DNA of 64,000 nt from Erpetoichthys calabaricus (Eukaryota > Chordata > Cladistia > Polypteriformes > Polypteridae). The position numbers and the translations under genes were made by a program. Below the pieces are notes generated by a model. That model saw nothing but the letters and a program-made list of their open reading frames with translations, searched no databases and was not told the DNA's origin. The stretch is taken from positions 81,083,450 through 81,147,449 of the forward strand of contig NC_041404.2 of the NCBI RefSeq assembly GCF_900747795.2. Reading direction: 5' to 3'. This document shows positions 11,649 to 25,516 of this stretch, piece after piece; position 1 is the stretch's first letter; every line of letters begins with the position of its first letter.

Positions 11649-13020
11649 GTGAGTGAGATTGCTGCTTGGCATTTCATTGCTACCTCATAGATCTAGTCAT
11701 ACTCTGCAAGGGTTTCTGCTGGCATATATAGTGCTTCACAACTCTTTAGTTTTCTGTTTTGCACTATAATCTAATCGGTTTTAACAGACATTGCTACATT
11801 CAAGCAGCCTGCTATATATTTTGTGATTCTTTTATGTACCTGATCAGCAAGCTTTGTCTAGTCCAGGGTACAGCAAGTGTGAGCATCACTAGCCCATTGT
11901 GCTCTTCATTGTGCTCTCCCCTGTACCTCACAGCATATTACACTTCTGCTCTTCACAAAGTCATGCTTAGCACAGCACCTCTCATAAAAAATAATTTTTC
12001 TGTAAGTTAACATAACTAGGTTCTTATTGACTGAAGCGGTAGTTTCATTTAGATCATTTTTATTACTAATGCTGTTTAATGCCACCCTCATCTTGTTCCC
12101 CAGTCTGTCCACTTTCTGAATCTACCTCACAGTGTCCCAAGGAACTTTGGAAACAAGCCTGGAACCAGTTTATGATGTGATGGTAGTCCATAGCATATCA
12201 CACACCTGCACCAACTTAACTTAACCTGCAGATCTTTGGGATGAGGAGGGTGTAGAGAAAAAAAAGCCTTTTAAAAATGAGAAAAATGTGCTGACACCAC
12301 ACACAGCAAACTCTCTCACTAATGTACCAGAGTAATGCAACCCTGCGCTGTGCTGGCCTTAGTTTAGCTTCAGTCATATTTACCAGGCTACAGATGACCA
12401 GCTCCCAATACATCCATTTTGAACTCATTTTCTGCTCCAGCCACAGATCAAATCAATACTGACCTTTTATATGAGGACGTTACAAAGTATCAATGCTCTC
12501 TCAGGACTTCTGTATTTACTATGTTTTGGTTTACTCTACTATTTAAAACAGTCTTTTTCAGATACAGGACAGAGACAAGGTAACGTAGGGCAAGTGAGTG
12601 AAACTGAACACCTCAAAGAAAATAGTGCCGCTTGTAAGTAGGACTGAATCATTGCCCACAACCACACTGCAGGACTGTGTGGCCATGGCTACTTTCTTAT
12701 CCCTTGTGTATAGTCTGTTGGATTATGGGCACTTTGCATATGAACACTGCCATCTTTACAAAGAGGAGATCCAAAGAATATTTGTTTATTTCTTCAGGAT
12801 GCTGGCCCATGTTTAAATCATGCGATCCTTAATCTATGACACTTTGCTGGTGATGTTGCCTTCCCAACCTATAAAAAGACTGTCAGGAATCAATCATATG
12901 GAATGAACTTCATGGTCATGTGTTCTGTAAATTGAACTAAATAATAATAAAGGGCTTTTATCATTCCAGACGTTTGTTAAAACGGACACATCAGGAGCCT
13001 GGATCTGAGTGTACTTCAAT

Positions 13021-15836
<2,816 letters not shown>

Positions 15837-16650
15837 TTGGTGTGGCCGTTCGCTCCAAGGAGCAGCCAATGAACAAAGATAGAAATCAGTCCAAACTTGA
15901 GGGCCTATATGGAGCTGACCTGACCTTTCAGCATCGAGGTGATCAAAGCTCTGGCGGATGCCTGGGAGGACTCTTTGGCAGCTTTGACAGCTTATCCACA
16001 TTGACCGATGAAGCTTCTGAAGAGCAAACCAACAGGCTGGCTGAGAAGAACCTTCTGCATTGAGTTTGCCCAGGGAATTGTCATTGTGTTTTGACGTTAG
16101 TGGAATACAAAAGTCAAAAAGAGAGCAGTTTTGTTGAGTATAGGTACGTATTGGAGAGGACAACTGAGAAAACATCACCTTTCCGGATGCTGCTGAGGAA
16201 GAGCATATTTGCTCTGTTGTCAATCTGGATTGAGAGTCTAAAGTGGAATAAGTGGCACACTGAAGAACATGCATCCTCGATAAGAAAATACAAATATCTG
16301 CCTGCCAAAGCACAGTATATGGAAACTTCAGAGCTGCTACAAACACTAACATACCACGGTTTAGTGATGCTTTTATACTTTTTGAAAATTTACTATTTAA
16401 ATTATGTGATAATAATAATAATTTAAAGTACTAAACTTCTCATTGTTCTGTTTTAAACAAAGCCTTCAGAAAATATGGAGTATTGTGCACAGAAAAGTCT
16501 GTGTCTCCTTATGAATCAGTACCTTTAAATAATAATATGACTTACTGTAACCTGAAAATATAAACATGTTTTCATTTCAGGTAAAATTAGTGAGCAGTCA
16601 GAGACTTGGAACAGTACAACACTCTTTAAAAATAAAGCAATCGGAGAACA
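15837..16650 (+). other. 3' UTR of the KLF15-type gene with candidate poly(A) signal
   Basis: The non-coding sequence after the TGA contains AATAAA at 16631-16636, just upstream of the Tc1 element that begins at 16801. This is the best candidate polyadenylation signal, but the cleavage site cannot be read directly. Confidence 0.45.
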
Positions 16651-16800
16651 AAAAAGTTGAGCACAGAAATGACTTTTAAAAAAAGGATAAAATATGTCAT
16701 TCTGTGCTTGTGTAAAGCAAATGAAGCCCAGATATCATGGAACGATATGCTTTATTTAAATATTTTCCATTCTGAATAGGCTTTTAATCACAGAATTATA

Positions 16801-18409
16801 AAACAACCCCAATTCCAATGAAGTTGGGACGTTGTGTAAAATGTAAATAAAAACAGAATGCAATGATTTGCAAATCCTTTTCAACCTATATTCAATTGAA
16901 TACACTACAAAGACAAGATATCGAATGTTCAAACTGATAAACTTTATTGTCTGTTTTGCAAATCTTCACTCATTTTGAATTTGATGCCTGCAACACGTTC
17001 CAAAAAAGCTGGGACAGGGGCATGTTTACCACTGTGTTATATCACCTTTCCTTTTAACAACACTCAATAAGCGTTTGGGAACTGAGGACACTAATAGTTG
17101 AAGCTGTGTAGGTGGAATTCTTTCCCATTCTTGCTTGATGTACAACTTCAGTTGCTCAACAGTCCGGGGTCTCCGTTGTCGTATTTTGTGCTTCATAATG
17201 TGCCACACATTTTCAATGGGAGACAGGTCTGGACTGCAGGCAGGCCAGTCTAGTACCCGCACTCTTTTACTACGAAGCCACGCTGTTGTAACACATGCAG
17301 AATGTGGCTTCGCATTGTCCTGCTGAAATAAGCAGGGACGTCCCTGAAAAAGACGTCACTTGGATGGCAGCATATGTTGCTCCAAAACCTGTATGTACCT
17401 TTCAGCATTAATGGTGCCTTCACAGATGTGCAAGTTACCCATGCCATGGGCACTAAGACACCCCCATACCATCACAGATGCTGGCTTTTGAACTTTGCGC
17501 TGATAACAATCCGGATGGTCCTTTTCCTCTTTGGCCCGGAGGACACGATGTCCATGATTTCCAAAAACAATTTGAAATGTGGACTCGTCAGACCACAGCA
17601 CACTTTTTCACTTTGCGTCAGTCCATCTCAGATGAGCTCGGGCCCAGAGAAGCCGGCGGCGTTTCTGGGTGTTGTTGATATATGGCTTTCGCTTTGCATG
17701 GTAGAGTTTTAACTTGCAGTTGTAGATGTAGCAACGAACTGTGTTAACTGACAATGGTTTTCTGAAGTATTCCTAAGCCCACGTGGTAATATCCTGTACA
17801 GAATGATGTCGGTTTTTAATGCAGTGCCGCCCGAGGGATCGAAGGTCACGGGCATCCAGTGTTGGTATTCGGTCTTGCCGCTTACGTGCAGAGATTTCTC
17901 CAGATTCTCTGAATCTTTTGATGATATTATGGACAGTAGATGATGAAATCCCTAGATTCCATTGTACATTGAGAAACGTTGTTCTTAAACTGCTGGACAA
18001 TTTGCCCATGCAGTTGTTCACAAAGTGGTGAACCTCACCCCATCCTTGCTTGTGAACGACTGAGCCTTTTGGGGATGCTCCTTTTATACCCAATCATGAC
18101 AAACACCTGTTTCCAATTAACCTGTTCACCTGTGGAATGTTCAAAACAGGTGTTTTTTGAACATTCCTTAACTTTCCCAGTCTTTGGCTGCCCCTGTCCC
18201 AGCTTTTTTAGAACGTGTTGCAGGCATCAAATTCATAATGAGTGAAGATTTGCAAAACAACAATAAAGTTTATCAGTTTGAACATTGGATATCTTGTCTT
18301 CGTAGTGTATTCAATTGAATATAGGTTGAAAAGGATTTGCAAATCATTGTATTCTGTTTTTATTTACGTTTTACACAATGTCCCAGCTTCATTGGAATTG
18401 GGGTTGTAC
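16801..18409 (-). mobile_element. Tc1-type (DD34E) transposon with long terminal inverted repeats, inactivated
   Basis: The ends are inverted repeats of roughly 200 bp (acaaccccaattccaatgaa at the left, its complement at 18388-18407), bordered by TA. The minus strand encodes Tc1 transposase in broken frames. The N-terminal DNA-binding part (LGISSSTVHNIIKRFRESGE) is near 17.9 kb and the first catalytic Asp is in MLWSDESTF near 17.6 kb. The second Asp (QDNAKPHSA) and the catalytic Glu (SPDLSPIENVW) lie at about 17.1-17.3 kb, exactly 34 residues apart. Frame changes separate these blocks, so it is a dead copy, but its length and ends are nearly complete. It sits just downstream of the KLF15-type gene. 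Confidence 0.88.
17026..18093 (-). pseudogene. Tc1 transposase remnant
   Basis: Fragments of one transposase occur in different minus-strand frames: 18093-17773 (paired/HTH region), 17601-17356 (catalytic Asp 1 to the [13 protein letters not shown] region) and 17262-17026 (Glu region to the C terminus). At least two frame breaks separate them. The DD34E triad is still readable. Confidence 0.85.
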
Positions 18410-18421
18410 AATTACTTAATG

Positions 18422-18586
18422 TAGTGAGAAGTCCAACAAAATGACACCTTTTATTGGCTAACTAAAAAGATTATAATATGCAAGCTATCTTGCCTGAAGA
18501 AGGGGCCTGAGTCGCCTCGTAAGCTTGCACATTGTAATCTTTTTAGTTAGCCAATAAAAGGTGTCACTTTGCTGGACTTCTCACTA
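18422..18586. mobile_element. 165-bp palindromic MITE
   Basis: The arms tagtgagaagtcc...ggctaactaaaaag and their complement at 18530-18586 flank a short centre containing 'cttgcctgaagaaggggcct'. The element can fold on itself nearly end to end. No ORF. It directly follows the Tc1 copy. Confidence 0.75.
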
Positions 18587-19932
18587 TATTCAAAATGGCT
18601 AACACAGTACAACACCCTAGTACAATTACTTAAAAAAATAGTGAATTGGCTATGATTAGAGCCGCTGCCTGTGATGGTTATGACATCCCGTCCAATGTTG
18701 GTTCTTGGCTTGTGCCCAGTCCTGCACAGGTAGGTCCTGACCTCCACAACCTGGTTATATTACATAGGTATGAAAATGGATGGATGGGCTGCCATCTATA
18801 CAGACACCATCGTGAAGCAGGAGAGAAACAGAAAGGTTAGGCCTGAGGGATAACCCTGAATGAGAACTTCTGAGAAACACAAATGGCATGGCTCACATAT
18901 AGCGTTAACACAAACAGGTCACACACATCCCAGCTGTATGGCTACATGTAACCTAAAGATGACCAGTCAGTTGATAGAATGATTATGGCTGTGTATTTTA
19001 GGTAGTGGACACTATCAAAGGAGCAATTAATTTGTCAATTCAGAGAACTCGGTGCTGCAGTTATTTGTGTTTGTGTCTCATTGATCATGGGGTTCAAATC
19101 TTGTGCCTGGTCTGCATGGAGTGCCCATGTGGGCTTTCCTTTGGGTACTTCAGTTTTCCACCTACATCTCTAAGATGTGTGTCTTTGTATAATTAGCAGG
19201 CAATTCCAAGTTGGCCCTAGTGTGAATGTGGCAGTGTGGCTGTACATGAATCTTCATCTTCAGTTTTACATCGTTTGAACTTTCTGCAGGAGACAGTGTC
19301 TGCAAACTGACAGTTCAATCTGATCATCTGTCCCTCCGCCTGAGTCAGACATGACATTAATCTCAACAGGCTCCAAGGAAATTCTATACTGACATGATTG
19401 TTGTCTTCACCTGCCAGTCCTATGACCGAAAACAATCCATCAAAATTGAAATCAGCATGAAAGTTGCTGTAGCTCACAGATGCAGCAGATTAGCAGATGT
19501 TAGGAAGAAACTTGAAATATACAAACACACAAGAATTACAGAATTCTGTAAAGGAAACACTTATCCACAGTGTATGTACAGTACATATTTTACCGTAGGC
19601 AACCCCAGGAGCACTGCCAACAAGAAACTGCAAGCTCTGGAGTAGCTACCAGTCAATCTAAGCAGAAGCCCCTTCAAACCCCCATTCATATTGAGCCAAT
19701 AAAGTTAATGTACTAACATGGGCAGAAAATGAAGTATCTGGGGACAAAGTACAAGTATACAGGGATAATGTGCAAACCTCCACAAAGGCATTGAGTGAGC
19801 TTAGATACAGTAGATAGATAGATAGATACTTTATTAATCCCCAAGGGGAAATTCACATACTCTCATAGCTTGAAAGTGAATTTAAGATGCTGCTTACCTC
19901 TCAAAGCTGCTCAAAGTCAATACCATTGGAGC

Positions 19933-19989
<57 letters not shown>

Positions 19990-20042
19990 CACACACATTA
20001 CATAGTATATTTATTATACAGATATGCTATATTTGTTTGATA
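18587..20042. other. Intergenic DNA with old SINEs and a LINE tail
   Basis: Plus-strand SINE fragments lie at about 18655-18785 and 19060-19215. At 19811-19860 is the GATA-repeat plus 'actttattaatccccaagg' motif common at Rex1-type LINE and SINE 3' ends (minus strand). An (AT)n run lies at 19940-19985. No gene was recognised. Confidence 0.55.
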
Positions 20043-20857
20043 CTAGGCGGTATCGCTTCGCTTGCCAACCCCTAGGTTTGGTTAACTGGATATACAATTT
20101 AAACAGATTGTTATTTTCATGGGTTACATATGCATTATAGAACTAACTATTTTACATTTCAGGTATTAATTTACCATAGTTTAAAATAGTAAAACGAAAT
20201 AAATTGAAATAAAATTATGTTTCATGTTGCGTTATAGGTATTCGTTCCATTATACGTTTTGGTTCTGTTTATCTTTGATATTAACTCGCAAATACTTTTT
20301 AAAATTTCACTTTTACTTTAAAACTTCAGTAAAAACAATATTTGGAATTAACTTTTCATCAAGATCGCATTGAATTTTGATATCGTGTTTGGAGTTACAT
20401 CGTGACAAGGCCACTTATAACTTGCCGTGAGTGAATATCGTTTCTTTCTCTCTAATAAATAAACCGACTTTTTCGAATGTTTGTCCCTGTGATCTGTTAA
20501 TTGTCATAGCAAAAGCTATTCTAACAGGAAACCGTAAACGTTTAATACGAATGGCATATCAAAATCTCTTTTGGTGTCTAATATTATTCGTGGAATATGT
20601 ACTACATTACTTTTTTTGTCGCCTGTTAAAATTTTAAATTTTATAAGAGCTGAGAGCGTAGGGAGTGAGTCTGATAAAATCATTCACATAAATGAGAGGT
20701 GAGAGGACCGTGGTCTTGTTTGAAAATGGTTGAGAGGAGGGAGTGACTTTAAAAATTCTCATGGCAAAATTCTCGTCTCGCAGGACTTGAAAAAATCTTC
20801 CAAAAAGTCTAGCCTACAAAAAGTCTTGTTGATGGATTTTTTTATATAATAGAGAGA
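20043..20857 (-). mobile_element. Helitron with helicase fragment
   Basis: On the minus strand the element begins A|TCTCTCTATTATATAAA at 20857 and ends CTAG|T at 20046-20043, so both Helitron termini and the A/T insertion site are present. Inside, around 20465-20535, the minus strand encodes FPVRIAFAMTINRSQGQTFE, the same helicase block as in the 1-2558 mosaic but clearly diverged. The element is 815 bp with internal deletion. The 3' hairpin is weak. Confidence 0.72.
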
Positions 20858-21085
20858 TATACATACACACACACACACATCCACCCAGCAACATACTGAA
20901 TAGGCTATAGCTCCTGATGAGCCTAAATTTGAAATTGTGGATTAAAGTGGTTTAGTAAATGGATATAATAAAGTAAAAGTATTAACCTGTTGCAGCCAAG
21001 TCACCATACTGCCATGATTCTGACTAAATGTAGCTTCTTAGGGTTGCAAGGATGTCTCTAGAGCTCGGGGTGACAATGTGTTCCC

Positions 21086-21400
21086 CCTTGTATCCATCCA
21101 TTATCTTTTTCTTCTTTCAGCTGCTCCTGTTAGGGGTTGCCACAGCAGATCATCTTCTTCCATATCTTTCTGTCTTCTGCATCTTGCTCTGTTACACCCA
21201 TCACCTGTATGTCCTCTCTCACCACATCCATAAACCTTCGCTTAGGCTTTCCTCTTTTCCTCTTGCTTGGCAGCTCTATCTTTAACATCCTTTTCCCAAT
21301 ATACTCAGCATCTCTCCTCTGCACATCTCCAAACCAACGCCTCTCTGACTTTGTCTCCAAACCGTCCAACCTGAGCCGACCCTCTAATGCATCCATCCAT
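21086..21400 (-). mobile_element. RTE-type LINE 3' fragment
   Basis: The minus strand encodes the C-terminal tail typical of RTE-clade reverse transcriptase proteins (RRWFGDVQRRDAEYIGKRML, then KRKRGKPKRRFMDVVREDIQ and ITEQDAEDR-type residues). Only about 90 residues remain. Confidence 0.65.
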
Positions 21401-21691
21401 TATCAAACTGCCTAATTCAGATCAGGGCTTGAGGGGGCTGAGGGTGGGGTGTCCAGGAGCAGGTCCAGGATGTGATGCCATTCCATTACAGACAACACTG
21501 AAGTCCATAATCAGAATCATCAATTGACCCAAAGTTCATATCTTTGGATACGACAGCAAAATGCCTGTGATTGAGGGCTAGGTGAAATGTCCCGTCTCCC
21601 TCATCACCCCATGTCTGTCCCTTTAAAACCCCAGCACTCTATGGTAGAGGCAGAAGAGTATTGTTCTTCAGCCCAAAGGGTTCCTCTAGCT

Positions 21692-22255
21692 CTGGGGTGA
21701 GAAATGTCTGTCCTGGATGGCCGCAATGGTTGCAGGTTTTTGTTCCAACCCACTTTCTTTATCAGATGTTAATTATTGCTGATGAAGGACTAATTGCTCA
21801 AGTGACATTTTTGCGCTTCACTTTATTTGTCTCACGTGTTAACATTTCCCACCCTTAATTAGTCTTAAAAAGCTGCATTCACTGTTTTTAATTGTTCCTT
21901 ACTAGCAATAAGATACAAATGACAAAGGAAGCAACAGTTCTCCATCTATCTTGTCTCCATTTGCATCTGTGTGGATTCACCGTGCACAACCTGGTTTAAC
22001 AAAATATTTGGAGAAAGAAGTGAAAGACAGAACTACTCATCCGTTGTAAGCGTCAAATCATTTGGATGATATCCTTGAAAAGGAAAAAAATCTGCAATAT
22101 AAGAATGACATGGCATTGCAGAGTTAAATGACTAACAAGCCATGAAATTAAATAAGATCTCGTATTGGCAAGGATTGGTTTCTAATTAAGCAACTGGGTT
22201 GGAACAAAAACCGGCAGCCACTGCAGCCTTCCAGGACTGACGCTACTCACTGCTG
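21692..22255. mobile_element. Non-autonomous hAT-type foldback element, copy 1
   Basis: The ends are inverted: 'gtcctggatggccgcaatgg' with 'ttgcaggtttttgttccaac' at the left, their complement at 22195-22245. The flanks ctctagct and ctctagta match at 6 of 8 positions, consistent with an old 8-bp hAT target duplication. No transposase. Confidence 0.65.
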
Positions 22256-22526
22256 CTCTAGTACATTGGTTAAAATGTCTCCAATCTTCAATTTTTTAGT
22301 TTGTCCTGGTCAAAGATGCAGGAAGTAGCAGGTAGCAATGGACAGACGAGGCCTAAACCTTTCTAAGAGAGAACAATTGCATTAATACTACAAGAAGTTC
22401 TGGAAACAGTGATCAGTCCTGACGAATGGACAAATATTTGAGCAAGCGCATCCTGAAGTGGAAAGTAACCCTCATGTGGATGTGCCAACTGCTTGACTTT
22501 CTTTTTTAAAAATTCACTGTCAAGAA

Positions 22527-22850
22527 GGGGCGGCACAGTGGTGCAGTGGTGCTACCTCACAGTAAGGAGACCGAGTTTGTATCCCGGGTCCTCCCTGTGT
22601 GTAGTATGCATGTTCTTCCTAGGTCTGCGTGGGTTTGTTCCGGGAGCTCCAGATTCCTTCCACTGTCCAAAGACATGCAGGTTAGGTGAATTGGCAACGC
22701 TAAACTGGCCCTAGTGAGTGTCTGTGGTCGCCCTGTGAAGGACTTGTGCCCTGTCCAGGGTTCGGCCCTGTCTTGCCCCCTATGCTGGCTGGGATGGCTC
22801 CAGAACCCCCAGGACCTTGTTCTGTATTAAATGGTATCGAAAATGACATG
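22527..22850 (+). mobile_element. tRNA-derived SINE, nearly full length
   Basis: A head with 'ggcacagtggtgcagtgg' and a degenerate B box is followed by the conserved body (catgttcttcctaggtctgc, aagacatgcaggttaggtg, ggcaacgctaaactggccct) and the 3' module ending in a short A-rich tail. This is the most frequent SINE family in the window. Confidence 0.8.
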
Positions 22851-23454
22851 GGACAAGAAAGTAGTAAGAAGTGAATAAACCCCACTTAGCACCACAATGG
22901 TGATAAACATCTGTAATAAAATGAAACTGTAAAATAGGGAAGTGAATTGATGATGAGGTTCATTTAAAGGCAAATAGACGACAATGAAAACATGAAGACA
23001 CCTGGTAACAGACCTCCCGCCCAATATGGATGTTCTACCCTTCACCACATTCACTTGCACAGCAAATCCTTATGGGAAGCTACAACAGAAATGGGGCATT
23101 TAATTGAGATGCATTGTGGAATGGACACAGGTCTTAAAGTCTGACAGGAAAAAACACAACGATAAGCCACTTGCAGACGTGAACATGCCATAGTCGTCTG
23201 AAGTGGGGGCAACAGACAGCACACCAACATTCAGTAAAGCTGGGCCTTAATTTATGGAGCAACTTCAACTCTTGATTTACTACTCTGGGCAGCAGACACA
23301 CTCACATCCAACCGCAACAAATAACGTAATAAATTAAGAATAAAAAAAAAAGACACACAAATACATGGGGTGAATGTCCAGACTTCATATAGGGGTTAAT
23401 TAATCCAGGATTTGAACTCGGGACTAAGAAGCTTAAACTATTGTTGAGTTGTGC

Positions 23455-24600
23455 GAAATTTAGAACTTTATTTGTCCCCAGTGGTGAATTTGGATTTTTA
23501 TGGAAGCTCTTTAAAAAAATAAATACATAAATGGATAAATCACAAACACACAGTATTGTCTGAACACACACCAGAGTGACTAAAAAAGGAACAAAATTTA
23601 AAAAAAGAAAAACCTCTGCCTTGAAAGCCCCCGTCTCAGTGACACATTATGCAGGCGTATCACCGTTGGTATAAAGGAGCCCCAGTAGAATTTCTTCACA
23701 CGCTTCTGCTGAATAATTTGTTGAAAGTCCTCAGTGTTAATGTATGATAGAGAGGATGTGCAGCATTGTTCATAACGCCAGTCAGTTTTGTTTTAATTCT
23801 CTCTTTCTCTATGACCTCCAAAGGGGTCCAGAGTGCATTTCCTAACTATCTCTACCCTTTTAATTAGCTTTTTGATTCAGTGGGCCTCTCTTGATGGGAT
23901 GTTACCGGCCTAACACACCACAGTCTAGAAATGTGCACTGGCCATCACAGAGATGTAGAAGATGTCACTTCCCATATTAAAGTAACACAGTCTCCTCTAA
24001 GGAAAAAAGAGCTTGCTCTGCCCATTCTTATATAGTTCCCCTGTGTTCCAAGATCGGTCCAATCTGTCATTAATATGGAACCCCAAGTTCTTGTAGGAGT
24101 GGCCCACCTCTACATCCACTCCTTGAATGGTCACCAGACATAGAGGCCTTTTACTGAGACAAAAGTCAATAATCAGTTCCTTGGTTTTGCTAATGTTAAG
24201 TTGCAGACAATTTTCTTTCACCAAGAAACAAAGTCCTCCATCCGACTCTTATACTCTGATATCTCATCTTCTTTATCAATACACCCTATTTATGTGCAGA
24301 GAATTTCTGCAAGTGACATGACCTGGTATTATATTTACAGTCGGAGGTGTTCTTTGTGGTGCACCAGTGTCGCTCGCATCACCCAATATCAGAGACACCG
24401 TCCTTGAGTCTCTCAAAGTGCATTCTGCTGGAGAGATGGTTGTTTATCCAGGACCCCATAGGCTCATCCACCTGCATAACTCTGAGTTTACCCCTTAACA
24501 CGGATGGCTGGATGGTACTGAAGGCACTGAAGAAATCAAAAAACAGAATCCTCACAGTGCTGCCAGCTTTGACCAGTTAAGAATAAGCTTGCAGAGCAGA
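23455..24600 (-). mobile_element. Rex1/CR1-like LINE, 5'-truncated and broken
   Basis: Minus-strand translations give reverse transcriptase pieces: DFFSAFSTIQPSVLRGKL at about 24540, QLNISKTKELIIDFCLSK at about 24195, and the C-terminal NNAAHPLYHTLTLRTF...GSFIPTVIRLHN at about 23780-23660. The end 'aactttatttgtccccagtg' at 23465 is the Rex1-type 3' terminus on the minus strand. Several frame breaks. Confidence 0.75.
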
Positions 24601-25109
24601 TCGATAATTGTATCTTCTACTCCAATCTAGGATTGTAACAGAAAAAAAACTAGCAGGCGACTACTTTTTGTAAGTAAAAATTATTTTTAAAACAAATAAT
24701 TATTTCAAATTATATATAATTATTTTTAAAATATATTACAATTTTCCCTAAAATAGTGTTTGTTCATTTTGAACCTTCACCTCTCACAAACTGGATGTGA
24801 CTGAGCAATTCTGTTGCCAAATTGGGATTTTTCCACCCACAAATTTATTAAGAACACTTAAGATTTTTGATGTGAACAAAAAAATATATATACATTTTTC
24901 CAGACCAGTGTTAAAACAGTAAAACACTAAGAAGCACAAGCTCATAATGCCACAACAGTCCGGTTCACACTACATTTTTCCGAAACGCTGACATCCATTT
25001 GCACGAGAAAATGGTCTCAAAACTTGCATACATTAAACACTGAGCCGTATGTGCAACACTTTGCAACCACAGCAGAAATAATGTGCAGCGAACTGTGCGG
25101 GAGCGAGGT

Positions 25110-25508
25110 CATCCACTGAACGGGTCGTGTTAATCTGCAGGACTGTAGCACTTGACCTGTGGCAAGGCAGGTTCAGTCCTGGCCAGTACTTGGATGGGAG
25201 ACCATCTAGCTAAAGCTTGAGTGGCTGCTGGAGGAGGTGATGGGGAGGCCTGTTACTCTGTGATCTGAATGTGGATCCCAATGCAGTGACAGGAACACCG
25301 TGCTGTAAAAACGGAACTGTCCATGGGATGAGAGGTACAACTGAGGCCCTGACTCTACGTGATCATTAAAGATCACTGGGCATCCCTCATAAAGAGTAGG
25401 GTTTAACCCAATATCCAGGCTAAATTGCCCACTACGGCCTAGTCATTCTGGCCCCCAATCACGCCCTGTCTCTAACTGGCTATCTGTCTCCCCACTTCAC
25501 CGTCAAAT
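25110..25508 (+). mobile_element. SINE3-type element with a 5S rRNA-derived head
   Basis: The block 'cctggccagtacttggatgg' followed by 'gagaccatct' is nearly the 5S rRNA internal promoter region (5S has CCTGGTTAGTACTTGGATGGGAGACCGCCT). The body that follows ('cactgggcatccctc', 'taaattgcccactacggcct', 'cattctggcccccaatc', 'ctgtctctaactggct') matches the core known from fish SINE3 elements. The 5' edge is uncertain. Confidence 0.72.
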
Positions 25509-25516
25509 AGCTAACG

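Noticed and set aside
13009-13020. Upstream in-frame extension of the KLF15-type ORF
   Set aside because: The codon at 13009 is GTG, not ATG. A eukaryotic start at the ATG at 13021 is preferred.
25110-25230. Possible 5S rRNA gene
   Set aside because: Only the internal promoter region resembles 5S rRNA; the rest diverges and a SINE body follows.
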